A DNA stretch of 64,000 nt from Streptosporangium sp. NBC_01755 (GCF_035917995.1 NZ_CP109131.1:5456001-5520000); one strand, 5' to 3'; numbered from the stretch's first letter, positions 1-9,611 are shown. Made by a program: numbers and translations. Notes: generated by a model from the sequence alone, not told the origin.

Positions 1-506
1 CCGGGGACGTGCTCAGGCACCGCAACGGGCGGACCACCGAGGTGACCGACACCGACAGCGAGGGCCGTCTGGTACTGGCCGACGCGCTCGCCTACCTGGC
101 CGAGAGCTCTCCCGACGTGCTGATCGACGCGGCCACGCTGACCTACTCGGTGATGCACGCGCTCGGTGAGGACATCACCGGGGTGATCGGCAGTGACCGG
201 GGGCTGGTCGGCGAGCTGATCGCGGCCGGTTCACGGGCCGGTGAGCCGATGTGGGAGCTGCCGCTCTGGGAGCCGTACGCCGACAGGCTCGCCTCCGAGG
301 TGGCCGACGCGAAGAACGAGGGCGGCAATCTGGCCGACGCGACGATCGCCGCGCTGTTCCTGCGGCCGTTCACCGCCGGCCTGCCCTGGGCCCACCTGGA
401 CTTCGCCACGACCGCCTACCTGGACAAGCCCACCGACCTGGGCCCGGTGGGCGCGACCGGTGCGATGGTCCGCACGCTGATCGGCTATCTGGAGACCCGC
501 CCCTAG
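1..506 (+). CDS. pepA: Leucyl aminopeptidase (M17), C-terminal part
   Basis: This is the 3' end of a cytosolic leucyl aminopeptidase; the frame is open to the left edge, so the N-terminus lies outside the window. M17 enzymes remove N-terminal residues from peptides using two metal ions. The metal-binding signature appears as DTDSEGRL (family NTDAEGRL, with Asn replaced by Asp), followed by LIDAATLTYSV and the catalytic-domain end LPWAHLDFATTAY. The last ~165 residues match the usual M17 C-terminal domain in length and order. It ends at TAG 504-506 and is followed by a repeat-rich spacer. The Asn-to-Asp change in the first motif position is mild. Family assignment is secure. Confidence 0.9.
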   Translation, partial: GDVLRHRNGRTTEVTDTDSEGRLVLADALAYLAESSPDVLIDAATLTYSVMHALGEDITGVIGSDRGLVGELIAAGSRAGEPMWELPLWEPYADRLASEVADAKNEGGNLADATIAALFLRPFTAGLPWAHLDFATTAYLDKPTDLGPVGATGAMVRTLIGYLETRP

Positions 507-560
507 CCTGGACCGCGGCTTCCCGGACGGTCCTGTCCGGGAAACCGGTCTCCGAACGGG

Positions 561-660
561 GCCGGGGCTGTCCGGGGATCGGTCGCCGGGTGGGCCGGGG
601 CTGTCCGGGGATCGGTCGCCGGGGGGGACGGGGCTGCCCGGGATCTGGTCGCCGGGCGGG
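561..660. repeat. Three imperfect ~33-bp tandem repeats between pepA and the FadR-type gene
   Basis: A unit beginning GCCGGGGCTGTCCGGGGATC recurs at about 561, 594 and 627; the first two copies are nearly identical and the third has diverged. It lies in the convergent spacer between two gene ends. No coding sense is apparent. It may act as a loose terminator or simply be a slippage repeat. Confidence 0.7.
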
Positions 661-666
661 TGCGGG

Positions 667-1488
667 CTATCCGGAGGCCCGTTCCTGGGCGCGTTCGAGC
701 ATGGCGCGCATCATGTCGGAGGTCAGGGCGAAGTGCTGCTCCGACAGGGAGCCTGCCCGCTCGGCGTCGCCGGCCGCGATGGCCTCGTAGATCTTCCGGT
801 GCTCGGTCAGCGCCCGCTGGTAATCATCGGGATCGTCCTCCCCGTACGGTTCGACGGGGAATCCGAGGCTCACCCGCGTCAGCAGGTCCCGGCTGAGCGC
901 GCTGATCTTCGGGTTGGCCGTCGCGGCCAGTATGGCGCCGTGGAAGGCCGCGTCGGCCGCCTGTTCCTGGCCCAGCGTGCCGGCCGTCGCGTAGCCGTCC
1001 AGCGCCACGCGCATGGCCGACAGGTCCTCGTCCGTACGGCGGAGTGCGGCGGTCCGCGCGACCAGCCCCTCCACCAGGCAGCGCAGGTCGAACAGCTGCT
1101 CCAGCTCGGGCCAGCGGGGCAGGAGCGTGCGGCGCACGGCGGAGGCCGTGGCCTCGGTCCAGCTCGTCCTGACGTAGGCCCCGCCGGTCCGGCCGCGCTT
1201 GATCTCCACGATGCCCACCGCCTGGAGCCGGCCGATGGCCTCGCGGACCGTCGCGCGGCTCACGTCGAGGATCGTGGCCAGCTCGCGTTCTCCGGGGAGG
1301 CGTTCGCCGGGCAGGTAGTCGCCTATCGCGACGGCGGTCATCAGCCGATCGGCCACCTCGGTGGCCACCGACTGCACCCTGACGGGGCTGAGCACGGAGG
1401 ACTGGGTGGCGTCGCCCAGCACCTGGCCCAGCATGCGGGAGAGATCGTCGGTGCCGGGGGACGTCGCGTCGGGGTACACACCCGGCAC
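667..1488 (-). CDS. FadR-subfamily GntR transcriptional regulator
   Basis: A 273-residue regulator with an N-terminal winged helix (LPGERELATILDVSRATVRE, near residues 65-85) and an all-helical FCD effector domain. It most likely controls the divergent peptidase/peptide-transporter operon in response to a small ligand that cannot be named from sequence. GTG at 1488 is preferred because AAGG lies 9 nt upstream; a TTG at 1497 is also in frame. A 7-5-7 inverted repeat in the shared intergenic region (1546-1564) is the obvious operator candidate. The family call is firm; the target is inferred from position only. Confidence 0.85.
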   Translation of the reverse strand: MPGVYPDATSPGTDDLSRMLGQVLGDATQSSVLSPVRVQSVATEVADRLMTAVAIGDYLPGERLPGERELATILDVSRATVREAIGRLQAVGIVEIKRGRTGGAYVRTSWTEATASAVRRTLLPRWPELEQLFDLRCLVEGLVARTAALRRTDEDLSAMRVALDGYATAGTLGQEQAADAAFHGAILAATANPKISALSRDLLTRVSLGFPVEPYGEDDPDDYQRALTEHRKIYEAIAAGDAERAGSLSEQHFALTSDMMRAMLERAQERASG

Positions 1489-1545
1489 GTTACACAACCT
1501 TACGATTCCAAAAAAGGTATTGTGTTCAGGCCATTAATCCATATG

Positions 1546-1564
1546 ATGTCCACGACATGGACAT
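1546..1564. promoter_or_regulatory. Candidate FadR-type operator, inverted repeat
   Basis: ATGTCCA, five bases, then TGGACAT form a perfect 7-bp inverted repeat in the divergent promoter region between the FadR-type regulator and the peptidase. A second palindrome, GGCATATGCC, lies at 1579-1588 just upstream of the peptidase ribosome-binding site. The placement suits autoregulation plus control of the transporter operon. Binding is inferred. Confidence 0.5.
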
Positions 1565-1611
1565 TCGGCTCATCTAGTGGCATATGCCCACTTGTTGTAT
1601 GGAGGACTGCG

Positions 1612-2514
1612 GTGGCGATCCCCGAACCGACCACCCAGGGCCTGGCCCCCTTCAAGGACTGGCATACCTGGTACCGCGTCACGGGAGACCTGAACGCGGG
1701 CAAAGCCCCCCTCGTCGTGCTGCACGGCGGCCCCGGCGCCGCCCACGACTACACCCTGCGTATGGCGCGGCTGGCCGAGCAGGACCGGGCGGTCGTCCAC
1801 TACGACCAGCTCGGTGTGGGGCTCTCCACCCACCTGCCCGATCGCGGCGCCGACTTCTGGACGGTCGAGCTCTTCCTCGCCGAACTGGACAACCTGCTGA
1901 CCCATCTCGGCATCGCCGGCGGATACCACCTGATCGGCCAGTCGTGGGGCGGCATGCTGGCCGCCGAGCACGCGGTACTCCGGCCCGAGGGCCTCAAGGG
2001 GCTGGTCATCGCCGACTCGCCCGCCTCGATGGGGCTCTGGCGCGAGGAGTGCGACCGGCTGCGCGCCGAGCTTCCGGCCGAGGTCGAGCGGACGCTCCGC
2101 GAGCACGAGGCCGCCGGGACCACCGGCAGCCCCGAGTACCGCGCGGCGGAGAAGGTGTTCAACGCCCGCCACGTCTGCATGATCGTTCCCAACCCGCCGG
2201 AGGTCCTGGCCAGCGACGCCAAGACCGCGGAGGACCCGACCGTGTACCACACGATGAACGGGCCGACCGAGTTCCACGTCGTCGGCAGCCTGCGGGACTG
2301 GTCGGTGGTCGACAGGCTGCACCAGGTGACCGCGCCCACCCTGCTCGTCTCCGGGCGGCACGACGAGGCCACCCCTCGCACCGTGCAGCCCTTCGCGGAC
2401 CACATCCCCGACGTCCGATGGCAGATCTTCGAGCACTCCAGTCACATGCCGCACATCGAGGAAGAGGAGCTCTTCCTGCAGGTGGTCGGCTCATTCCTCG
2501 ACTCCACGGACTAG
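1612..2514 (+). CDS. Alpha/beta hydrolase, prolyl aminopeptidase (S33) family
   Basis: A 300-residue hydrolase of the proline iminopeptidase family. HGGPG (oxyanion-hole loop), GQSWGG (nucleophile Ser), GRHDEATP (acid Asp) and HSSHMPHIEE (catalytic His) occur in the expected order. The frame is open far upstream, but GTG 1612 is chosen because GGAGG sits at 1601-1605, six bases away, and family homology begins just after it. It is the first gene of an operon with a peptide-binding lipoprotein and a full Opp/Dpp transporter, so it plausibly trims imported proline-containing peptides or amides in the cytoplasm; there is no signal peptide. Substrate is inferred. Confidence 0.85.
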   Translation: MAIPEPTTQGLAPFKDWHTWYRVTGDLNAGKAPLVVLHGGPGAAHDYTLRMARLAEQDRAVVHYDQLGVGLSTHLPDRGADFWTVELFLAELDNLLTHLGIAGGYHLIGQSWGGMLAAEHAVLRPEGLKGLVIADSPASMGLWREECDRLRAELPAEVERTLREHEAAGTTGSPEYRAAEKVFNARHVCMIVPNPPEVLASDAKTAEDPTVYHTMNGPTEFHVVGSLRDWSVVDRLHQVTAPTLLVSGRHDEATPRTVQPFADHIPDVRWQIFEHSSHMPHIEEEELFLQVVGSFLDSTD

Positions 2515-2521
2515 GACCCCC

Positions 2522-4222
2522 ATGAAGCGCAACATCCCGATCGCAGCGGGCGCGGCCCTGCTCGCCCTGTCCGTCGCCGCTTGTTCCGGCGCCTCCGCCC
2601 CGGCCGGGTCCGCAGGGCAGGCCGGCCCGGCCGGATCCTCCCAGGCGGGCTCAGCGGGCTTCCAGGAGCAGCACAAGGGCGGCACGCTCCGCCTGCAGGC
2701 CAAGGCCGGCGACGGCACGCTCGACCCGCACATCAACTACAGCAACGGCAACTGGCAGGTCTTCCAGGCCATGTACGACGGCCTGCTGGCCTTCAAGAAG
2801 GTCGGTGGCGAGGCCTCCTACGACCTGGTCCCGGACCTGGCCGAGGCCATGCCCCAGGTCAGTCAGGACGGCAGGTCCTACACCTTCACCCTCCGCAAGG
2901 GCGTGAGGTTCGCCGGCGGCGGCGAGGTCACCGTCGACGACGTGGTGGCCTCCTTCGAGCGGATCTACAAGGTCTCCGGGCCGACCTCCGGCACCTTCTA
3001 CGCCGGGATCGTCGGCGCCGAAGACTGCGTCAAGAAGCCGAAGGGCTGCACGCTCGAGGCGGGCGTGGTCGCCGACAAGGCCAAGAACACGGTCACGATC
3101 AACCTGGTCGAGCCGGACTCGGAGTTCCCGCTCAAGCTCGCGCTGCCGCACGCGGCGGTGCTGCCGAAGGACACCCCGGACAAGGACCAGGGCACCAAGC
3201 CGATCGGCGGCACCGGGCCCTACACGGCGGCCTCCTACGACCCCAACAAGGAGCTCAAGCTCGTCCGCAACCCCAACTTCACCGAGTGGTCGCGCGAGGC
3301 GCAGCCGCAGGGGTACCCGGACGAGATCGTCTACTCCTACGGCCTCACCGCCGAGGCCGCGGTCACCGCTGTCCAGAACGGCCAGGCCGACTGGGTCTTC
3401 GACCCGCTGCCCGCCGATCGGCTCAGCGAGATCGGCACCAAGTACGCCTCCCAGGCGCACGTGAACCAGCTCTCGGCCTTCTGGTACCTCCCGCTCAACG
3501 TCAACCTCGCCCCGTTCGACAAGCCCGAGGCCCGTCAGGCGCTCAACTGGGCGATCGACCGCCAGGCCGTGGTGAAGATGTTCGGCGGGGCCAACGTGGC
3601 CCAGCCCGCCTGCTCACTCCTGCCGCCCGGCATCCCCGGTCACGCCGACTTCTGTGACTTCCCCAAGCAGGACCTGGCCAAGGCCAGGGAACTCGTCCAG
3701 CAGTCGGGCACCGCGGGCCAGGAGGTCTCCCTGGTCGTCGCCGACGACGACGTGAGCAAGCAGATCGGCGAGTACGTCCGCAGCACCCTGGAGCAGATCG
3801 GCTACCAGGCCAAGCTCAAGGTCATCTCGACGAACATCCACTTCACCTACATCCAGAACGACAAGAACAAGGTCCAGGCCAGCGTCTCCCAGTGGTACGC
3901 CGACTACCCCGCCGCCTCGGACTTCCTGAACGTGCTGCTGTCCTGCGCGTCCTTCCGCCCGGGCAGCGACTCCAGCATCAACATCTCCGGCTTCTGCGAC
4001 AAGGACATCGACGCCCGGATGGCCGAGGCCATGACGCTGGACCGGACCGACAAGAACGCCGCGAACGCCAAGTGGGGCGAGATCGACCGCGACCTGACCA
4101 AGGCAAGCCCGATCATCCCGCTGTTCACCCCCAAGCAGGTCGACTTCGTCTCCAGCAGGGTCGGCAACTACCAGTTCCACAAGCAGTTCTTCATGCTCAT
4201 CTCCCAGCTCTGGGTCAAGTAG
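2522..4222 (+). CDS. Peptide/nickel ABC transporter substrate-binding lipoprotein (SBP family 5)
   Basis: A 566-residue extracellular binding protein with a lipoprotein signal peptide (hydrophobic residues 6-20, lipobox VAAC with acylated Cys21), then a low-complexity Ala/Gly/Ser linker and the SBP_bac_5 fold (LVPDLAEAMPQVSQDGRSYT and related blocks). It captures oligopeptides or similar ligands and delivers them to the two permeases encoded next. It starts 7 bp after the peptidase stop, which implies co-transcription. Ligand identity cannot be read from sequence. Confidence 0.9.
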   Translation: MKRNIPIAAGAALLALSVAACSGASAPAGSAGQAGPAGSSQAGSAGFQEQHKGGTLRLQAKAGDGTLDPHINYSNGNWQVFQAMYDGLLAFKKVGGEASYDLVPDLAEAMPQVSQDGRSYTFTLRKGVRFAGGGEVTVDDVVASFERIYKVSGPTSGTFYAGIVGAEDCVKKPKGCTLEAGVVADKAKNTVTINLVEPDSEFPLKLALPHAAVLPKDTPDKDQGTKPIGGTGPYTAASYDPNKELKLVRNPNFTEWSREAQPQGYPDEIVYSYGLTAEAAVTAVQNGQADWVFDPLPADRLSEIGTKYASQAHVNQLSAFWYLPLNVNLAPFDKPEARQALNWAIDRQAVVKMFGGANVAQPACSLLPPGIPGHADFCDFPKQDLAKARELVQQSGTAGQEVSLVVADDDVSKQIGEYVRSTLEQIGYQAKLKVISTNIHFTYIQNDKNKVQASVSQWYADYPAASDFLNVLLSCASFRPGSDSSINISGFCDKDIDARMAEAMTLDRTDKNAANAKWGEIDRDLTKASPIIPLFTPKQVDFVSSRVGNYQFHKQFFMLISQLWVK

Positions 4223-4231
4223 GTGAGCACG

Positions 4232-5263
4232 ATGAGCGGGGCGGAGACCATCCCCGCGGTCGCCGCCACGGTCCGGCCCGGTGCCGGCCCGTGGCGGCAG
4301 GCCGCCGTCCGGATCCTGCGCAACCGCTCGGCGATGATCGCCGGAGCCGGACTGCTCCTCATCGTGCTCGTCTGCCTGCTGGCCCCGGTCTACGCGGGTT
4401 CGATCGCGCACACCGACCCGTTCGTCTCCAACATCTCCGGCACCACGGTCGTGGACGGCCAGGAGGTCCAGGTCCTCCAGCAGAGCACCGAGGGCCTCGG
4501 TCTGGGCGTCACCCCGATCGGCCCGACCGGCGACCCCGGCCACTACCTGCTCGGGGCGGACAACCAGGGCCGCGACGTCATGGCCAGGCTCCTGTACGGC
4601 GGGCGCAACAGCCTGCTGATCGGCGTCTCCGCGGCGCTGCTCTGCTGTGCGCTGGCCACCGTGCTCGGCGTGGTCGCCGGCTATTTCGGCGGCTGGATCG
4701 ACGCCGTGCTCTCCCGGTTCTTCGACGTGATCTGGGCCTTCCCGGTCTACCTGCTGGCCATCTGCCTGTCGGTGGTGCTGCTCACCAGCGGCCTGCACCT
4801 GGGGCCGGTCCACATCGACGCGGGCAGCCTCGCACTGCCGATCGTCATCATCGCGATCATCTACGTCCCCTACGTGGCCCGGCCACTGCGGGGCCAGGTG
4901 ATGGCGCTGCGCGACAAGGAGTTCCTGCACGCCGCCGTCGGCCTGGGCGCGAGCGACCTGCGGATCATGCGCCGTGAGGTGCTGCCGAACATCCTGCCCA
5001 CAGTGGTGGTGTTCCTGCCGCTGATGACGGCGCTCAGCATGCTCACCGAGTCGGCGCTGTCGTTCCTGTCGGTCGGTGTCCAGTCGCCCGACGCGAGCTG
5101 GGGCACGATCATCAACGACGGCCTCGCCCTGCTCTACACCCGGCCGATGATCACTATCGCCGCGGGGCTGTTCGTCGCGCTGACCGCGGTCGTGCTCAAC
5201 GTCTTCGGCGACGGCGTGCGCGACGCGCTCGACCCGAACGCCCGGCTGCGGGGAGGCGCCTGA
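4232..5263 (+). CDS. Peptide ABC transporter permease, DppC/OppC type
   Basis: An inner-membrane permease of about 343 residues: a cytoplasmic N-terminus, a first membrane helix at about residues 35-55, a long extracytoplasmic insert (to about residue 125) and five further helices. The EAA-type coupling loop (AVGLGASDLRIMRREVLPN) docks on the ATPases. ATG 4232 is preferred because AGGTGAG lies just upstream; GTG 4223, directly abutting the previous stop, is in frame and possible. The N-terminal NRSAMIAGAGLLLIVLVCLL segment marks it as the C-type subunit. It precedes the B-type subunit, the reverse of the usual dpp/opp order. Confidence 0.9.
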   Translation: MSGAETIPAVAATVRPGAGPWRQAAVRILRNRSAMIAGAGLLLIVLVCLLAPVYAGSIAHTDPFVSNISGTTVVDGQEVQVLQQSTEGLGLGVTPIGPTGDPGHYLLGADNQGRDVMARLLYGGRNSLLIGVSAALLCCALATVLGVVAGYFGGWIDAVLSRFFDVIWAFPVYLLAICLSVVLLTSGLHLGPVHIDAGSLALPIVIIAIIYVPYVARPLRGQVMALRDKEFLHAAVGLGASDLRIMRREVLPNILPTVVVFLPLMTALSMLTESALSFLSVGVQSPDASWGTIINDGLALLYTRPMITIAAGLFVALTAVVLNVFGDGVRDALDPNARLRGGA

Positions 5264-6231
5264 TGATCGGCTACATCCTGCGGCGCTTCGGTGCCGCGCT
5301 GCTCGTCCTCTTCGCGATCAGCGTGCTGGTCTTCCTGATCTTCTTCGCCACGCCGGGCGTGGACCCGGCGGCACGCATCGCGGGCAAGAACGCCGACCCG
5401 GCCACGCTGGAGCAGGTGCGCGCGTCGTTCGGCTTCGACCAGCCGCTGCCCGTGCAGTACCTGATGATGATGAAGCACCTGTTCGTCACCCAGGACCTCA
5501 CCTCGTTCGTCAACCGGGGCACGCTGGTGATCCCGCAGATCATGGCCGCGGTCCCGGTCACGCTCTCGCTCGTCGCCGGCGCGGCGGTGATCTGGATGGT
5601 GCTGGGCGTGGCGATGGGCACCCTCGCCGGCGCCATGCGCGGCACGGTGGTCGACCCGCTGGTCATGCTGCTCGGCGTCTTCGGCGTCTCGCTGCCGGTC
5701 TACTGGCTGGGCGAGGTGGTCAACCTCATCACCCAGAAGGAACTGCACGACTCGGTCTTCTCCTGGGTCCCGCCGCTCGGCTACGTCCCGCTCTCGCAGA
5801 GCCCTGGACAGTGGGCGCTGCACCTGCTGCTGCCCTGGCTCACCCTGGCCCTGCTGTACGCCGGGATCTACGCCAGGCTGCTGCGCGGCGAGCTGATCCA
5901 GGCGCTGAACGAGGACTACGTGCGCACCGCCCGCGCCAAGGGCCTGTCCGAGTGGCGCATCCTGATCAGGCACGCGCTGCGCTGCTCGCTGATCCCGATC
6001 GTGTCGCTGTTCGGCCTGGACTTCGGCGCCCTCGTCGGGGGCGCGGCGTTGCTCACCGAGGTGGTCTTCGGCCTGCCGGGCATCGGCAAACTCACCTACC
6101 AGGCGCTGCAGAACCTCGACCTGCCCGTGATCATGGGCACGGTCCTCTACGCCGCCTTCTTCGTCGTACTGGCCAACGCCGTGGTGGACGTCCTGTACGC
6201 CCGGCTCGACCCTAGGGTGCGCCGTGCCTGA
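5263..6231 (+). CDS. Peptide ABC transporter permease, DppB/OppB type
   Basis: A 322-residue B-type permease with the typical start MIGYILRRFGAALLVLFAIS, six predicted membrane helices and the coupling loop ARAKGLSEWRILIRHALRCS. Its start overlaps the previous stop (TGATG at 5261-5265), so the two permeases are probably translationally coupled, consistent with a 1:1 heterodimer. It overlaps the next ATPase gene by 8 nt. Confidence 0.92.
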   Translation: MIGYILRRFGAALLVLFAISVLVFLIFFATPGVDPAARIAGKNADPATLEQVRASFGFDQPLPVQYLMMMKHLFVTQDLTSFVNRGTLVIPQIMAAVPVTLSLVAGAAVIWMVLGVAMGTLAGAMRGTVVDPLVMLLGVFGVSLPVYWLGEVVNLITQKELHDSVFSWVPPLGYVPLSQSPGQWALHLLLPWLTLALLYAGIYARLLRGELIQALNEDYVRTARAKGLSEWRILIRHALRCSLIPIVSLFGLDFGALVGGAALLTEVVFGLPGIGKLTYQALQNLDLPVIMGTVLYAAFFVVLANAVVDVLYARLDPRVRRA

Positions 6232-7270
6232 CCAACCGCTTCTCGAAGTCGACGACCTGCGGGTGCGCTTCCGCACCGGCAGGGGCCGGTTCACGGCCGT
6301 CGACGGGCTGTCCTTCTCCGTACGGCCCGGCGAGGTGCTGGGCATCGTGGGGGAGTCGGGCTCGGGCAAGAGCGTGTCGATGCTCGGCGTGCTCCGGCTG
6401 ATCCGTACCCCTAATGCCGAAATTTCTGGAAGTGTGATCTTCCGTGGCCGTGACCTGCTGTCGCTGAAGGACAAGGAGATGCGGGCCGTCCGGGGGCGGG
6501 AGATCGCCATGATCTTCCAGGACCCGATGACCGCCCTCACCCCCGTCTACACGGTCGGCTGGCAGATCGCCGAGCAGATCCGCGCCCACGAGAGGATCTC
6601 GAAGAGGCAGGCCCGCGACCGCGCGGTCAAGCTGCTCGACGAGGTCGGCATCCCGGCCCCCGGCAAGCGGGTGGACTCCTACCCGCACGAGTTCTCCGGC
6701 GGCATGCGCCAGCGCGTGGTCATCGCCATGGCGCTGTCGTGCAACCCCGGGCTGCTGATCGCCGACGAGCCCACCACCGCGCTCGACGTCACCACCCAGG
6801 CGCAGATCCTCGACCTGATGCGCCGCCTGCGCACCGACCACGGCTCGGCGATCGTCATGATCACCCACGACATGGGCGTGGTCTCGGAGATCGCCGACGA
6901 GGTCTTGGTCATGTACGGCGGGCGCGCGGTCGAGCGCGGTCCCCGCGGAAAGGTCTTCCACGCCCCCCGCCACCCCTACACCTGGGGCCTGCTCGACTCG
7001 GTGCCCCGGGTGGGCGGCCCGCGCGTCCGGCGGCTGCCCACGATCCCGGGCGCCCCCGGCGCCTCGGGCGGCGGCTGCCCCTTCGCCGACCGCTGCGTCC
7101 ACCGCCACCACGCCTGCGACGAGGTCCCCCCGCTCGTCGGCGTGGCCGGCCACCTCGACGCCTGCCTGCTGCCCCGGGAGGGCAGGGAGCGGATCCGTCG
7201 CGGCGACCGCGACGGCCTGGTGGCGTCCCCGGCACGACAGACCGCCCTCGCGGCGGATGAGGAGCGTTGA
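6224..7270 (+). CDS. Peptide ABC transporter ATP-binding protein, DppD/OppD type
   Basis: A 348-residue ATPase with Walker A GESGSGKS, the Q-loop FQDPMTAL, signature FSGGMRQR, Walker [13 protein letters not shown] and the H-loop ITHD. The C-terminal oligopeptide-transporter domain carries a cysteine cluster (CPFADRC, CDEVPP, then another Cys) as in OppD/DppD proteins. It starts at GTG 6224 inside the end of the permease gene. It pairs with the following ATPase to drive import. Confidence 0.93.
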   Translation: MPDQPLLEVDDLRVRFRTGRGRFTAVDGLSFSVRPGEVLGIVGESGSGKSVSMLGVLRLIRTPNAEISGSVIFRGRDLLSLKDKEMRAVRGREIAMIFQDPMTALTPVYTVGWQIAEQIRAHERISKRQARDRAVKLLDEVGIPAPGKRVDSYPHEFSGGMRQRVVIAMALSCNPGLLIADEPTTALDVTTQAQILDLMRRLRTDHGSAIVMITHDMGVVSEIADEVLVMYGGRAVERGPRGKVFHAPRHPYTWGLLDSVPRVGGPRVRRLPTIPGAPGASGGGCPFADRCVHRHHACDEVPPLVGVAGHLDACLLPREGRERIRRGDRDGLVASPARQTALAADEER

Positions 7271-8294
7271 GCGACCCGTGAACACAACGGACACGACGAT
7301 GAACGCCCTGCTCAGGGCCACCAACGTGGTCAAGCACTTCAGGGCGCGTGGAGGCCGGGGCGTACAGGCCGTCAACGGGGTCTCGCTGGAGGTCCGCGCC
7401 GGGGAGACCCTCGGCGTGGTCGGTGAGTCCGGGTGTGGCAAGTCCACGCTCGGCCGCTGCCTGGTCCGGCTGACCGATGTCACCGCGGGCCGGGTGGAGT
7501 TCGACGGGCAGGACATCACCGGCCTGTCCCGGCGCGGCCTCCGCCCGGTCCGCAAGGATTTGCAGCTCGTCTTCCAGGACCCCTACGCCTCGCTCAACCC
7601 GCGCCGCACGGCCGGTGACGCCGTCGCGGAGCCGCTCAGGATCCACGGGTACGGCGACGCCGGCGCGATCAGGAACCGGGTCGGTGAGCTGTTCGACCTG
7701 GTCGGCCTGGCCAAGAGCCACCTGGACCGCTACCCGCACGAGTTCTCCGGTGGCCAGCGCCAGCGGATCGGCATCGCCAGGGCCATCGCCCTGTCGCCCA
7801 AGCTCGTGGTGGCCGACGAGCCGGTCTCCGCGCTCGACGTGTCGGTGCAGGCGCAGGTGCTCAACCTCTTCGCCGATCTCCAGGAGGAGCTCGGGCTCAC
7901 CTACGTCTTCATCGCGCACGACCTCGGCGTGGTGCGGCACGTGTCGGACCGGATCGCGGTGATGTACCTCGGGGAGATCGTCGAGGTGGCCGAGGCCGAG
8001 GCGCTGTACGCCGCCCCCGCCCACCCCTACACCCACGCGCTGCTCTCGGCGGTTCCGGAGATCGACGACGGGTCGGGAGCGCCACGCCGCGAGCGTGTCG
8101 TGCTGACCGGCGACGTGCCCAGCCCGATCGACCGGCCCACCGGCTGTTCCTTCCACCCCCGCTGCCCGATCGCCCAGGAGCGGTGCCGTACCGAACGTCC
8201 CGCGCCGAGCCTCGTCGGCGGACGTCAGGTGGCCTGTCACTTTCCGATACGCTCCCCGGTTGGAGAGATGACCGGGGAGCATGGCAGGCTTTAG
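7257..8294 (+). CDS. Peptide ABC transporter ATP-binding protein, DppF/OppF type
   Basis: The second ATPase, about 345 residues: Walker [10 protein letters not shown]-loop FQDPYASL, signature FSGGQRQR, Walker [14 protein letters not shown]-loop IAHD, and the C-terminal [14 protein letters not shown] cluster. ATG 7257 overlaps the previous gene by 14 nt; GTG 7278 and ATG 7299 are in-frame alternatives and none has a strong Shine-Dalgarno sequence. It is the last gene of the peptide operon; the next gene (ribF) has its own ribosome-binding site 33 bp later. Confidence 0.9.
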   Translation: MRSVERPVNTTDTTMNALLRATNVVKHFRARGGRGVQAVNGVSLEVRAGETLGVVGESGCGKSTLGRCLVRLTDVTAGRVEFDGQDITGLSRRGLRPVRKDLQLVFQDPYASLNPRRTAGDAVAEPLRIHGYGDAGAIRNRVGELFDLVGLAKSHLDRYPHEFSGGQRQRIGIARAIALSPKLVVADEPVSALDVSVQAQVLNLFADLQEELGLTYVFIAHDLGVVRHVSDRIAVMYLGEIVEVAEAEALYAAPAHPYTHALLSAVPEIDDGSGAPRRERVVLTGDVPSPIDRPTGCSFHPRCPIAQERCRTERPAPSLVGGRQVACHFPIRSPVGEMTGEHGRL

Positions 8295-8326
8295 GGGTCG
8301 ATCCGCTACAAGGGGAAGAGGCTGCG

Positions 8327-9280
8327 GTGCGAGGTTGGCACGGATTGGACGACGTGCCCGAGAACTGGGGCAGGTCCGTCGTCACGATCGGCGTCTTCGA
8401 CGGCGTTCACCGCGGGCATCAGCAGATGGTGGCCAGAGCCGTCGCGATGGCCGCGGATCTTGCGGTGCCCTCGGTGGTGGTGACCTTCGACCCGCATCCG
8501 GAGGAGGTGGTGCGGCCCGGCACGCATCCTCCGAGGCTGACGACGGCCAGGCACCGCACCGAGCTTCTCGCCGGGCTGGGCGTCGACGCGGTGTGCGTCC
8601 TGCCGTTCACGCTGGAGTTCTCCCGGATGAGCCCCGACGAGTTCGTGCAGACCGTGCTCGTCGACCGGTTGCACGCCGCCGGGGTCGTGGTGGGGGAGAA
8701 CTTCCGCTTCGGCCACAAGGCCTCCGGTGACGTGGAGACACTGCGCACCCTCGGCGAGAAGTACGACTTCGTGGCCGAGGCGGTCCCGCTGGTCAGCGAT
8801 GGTGAGACGATCTCCTCCACGCTGATCCGCGAGCAGATCACCTCCGGTGACATGGAGGCGGTCAGGCTGACGCTCGGCCGCCCGCACCGGGTCGAGGGCG
8901 TGGTGGTCCGCGGCTACCAGCGCGGCCGGCAGCTCGGTTTCCCGACGGCCAACCTGGAGTCGCCGGAGTTCACCGCGATCCCCGCCGACGGCGTCTACGC
9001 CGGTTGGCTGCAGGGCGTCGAGACCGGCAACCTGCCCGCCGTGTACGGCGGCGAGCGCTGGCCCGCGGCGATCTCCGTGGGTACCAACCCGACCTTCGAG
9101 GGCGTGCCCCGCACCGTCGAGGCGTACGCGCTCGACCGTGACGATCTCGACCTCTACGGTGCGCATGTGGCCGTCGACTTCGGGCCGAGGCTTCGCGGCA
9201 ACACCAGGTTCGACTCGATCGCGGCGCTCGTCGAGCAGATCCGGGCGGACGTGGACGAGGTACGGCGCCTGACGGGCTGA
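8327..9280 (+). CDS. ribF: Bifunctional riboflavin kinase / FAD synthetase
   Basis: A 317-residue RibF that phosphorylates riboflavin to FMN and adenylylates FMN to FAD. The N-terminal nucleotidyltransferase has GVFDGVHRGH at residues 22-31 and SSTLIREQI; the C-terminal riboflavin-kinase domain has GRPHRVEGVV, GFPTANL, DGVYAGW and the closing GNTRFDSIAALVEQIRAD helix. The frame is open upstream, but GTG 8327 follows AGGGGAAG at 8311-8318 and fits family length. rpsO and pnp follow downstream, a common actinobacterial order. Confidence 0.95.
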   Translation: MRGWHGLDDVPENWGRSVVTIGVFDGVHRGHQQMVARAVAMAADLAVPSVVVTFDPHPEEVVRPGTHPPRLTTARHRTELLAGLGVDAVCVLPFTLEFSRMSPDEFVQTVLVDRLHAAGVVVGENFRFGHKASGDVETLRTLGEKYDFVAEAVPLVSDGETISSTLIREQITSGDMEAVRLTLGRPHRVEGVVVRGYQRGRQLGFPTANLESPEFTAIPADGVYAGWLQGVETGNLPAVYGGERWPAAISVGTNPTFEGVPRTVEAYALDRDDLDLYGAHVAVDFGPRLRGNTRFDSIAALVEQIRADVDEVRRLTG

Positions 9281-9611
9281 TCTCTCCCGCGCGCTCCTCG
9301 CCACAGGGGCCGTATGGCCCGTTCGAGCGCCCGCCGAACCCGCCGTCCCGCTGAACTCGCCGAACCCGTCGTCCCGCCGAGCCACGCGTGGCTCTCGTGA
9401 GCCGACACGCCGTCCAGGCGGTCCACGGGGGCCGGATTCATGGGGCTGCCGCATGATGTGCGGGGGCGACGAGGCCGGTGGTAGCCTGGCATGTCAGCTC
9501 TGTAACCGTGTTCTCACGATCCCGGCGCTGATCTCGCCACGGCGACTGTAGGCACGCACGGTCGTTCGGGGAGTCGGAACTGCGCGTGCCCGTAGAGGTT
9601 CAAGGAGAGAA
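9281..9611. other. ribF-rpsO intergenic region with terminator-like palindrome and rpsO leader
   Basis: This 331-bp stretch holds no convincing gene. A near-exact ~24-bp direct repeat (CGCCGAACCCGCCGTCCCG and a close copy) spans about 9331-9380. A perfect 16-bp palindrome (GAGCCACGCGTGGCTC) at 9379-9394 may terminate ribF transcription. The rest presumably contains the rpsO promoter and leader; AAGGAGAG at 9602-9609 is the rpsO ribosome-binding site. Confidence 0.5.
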
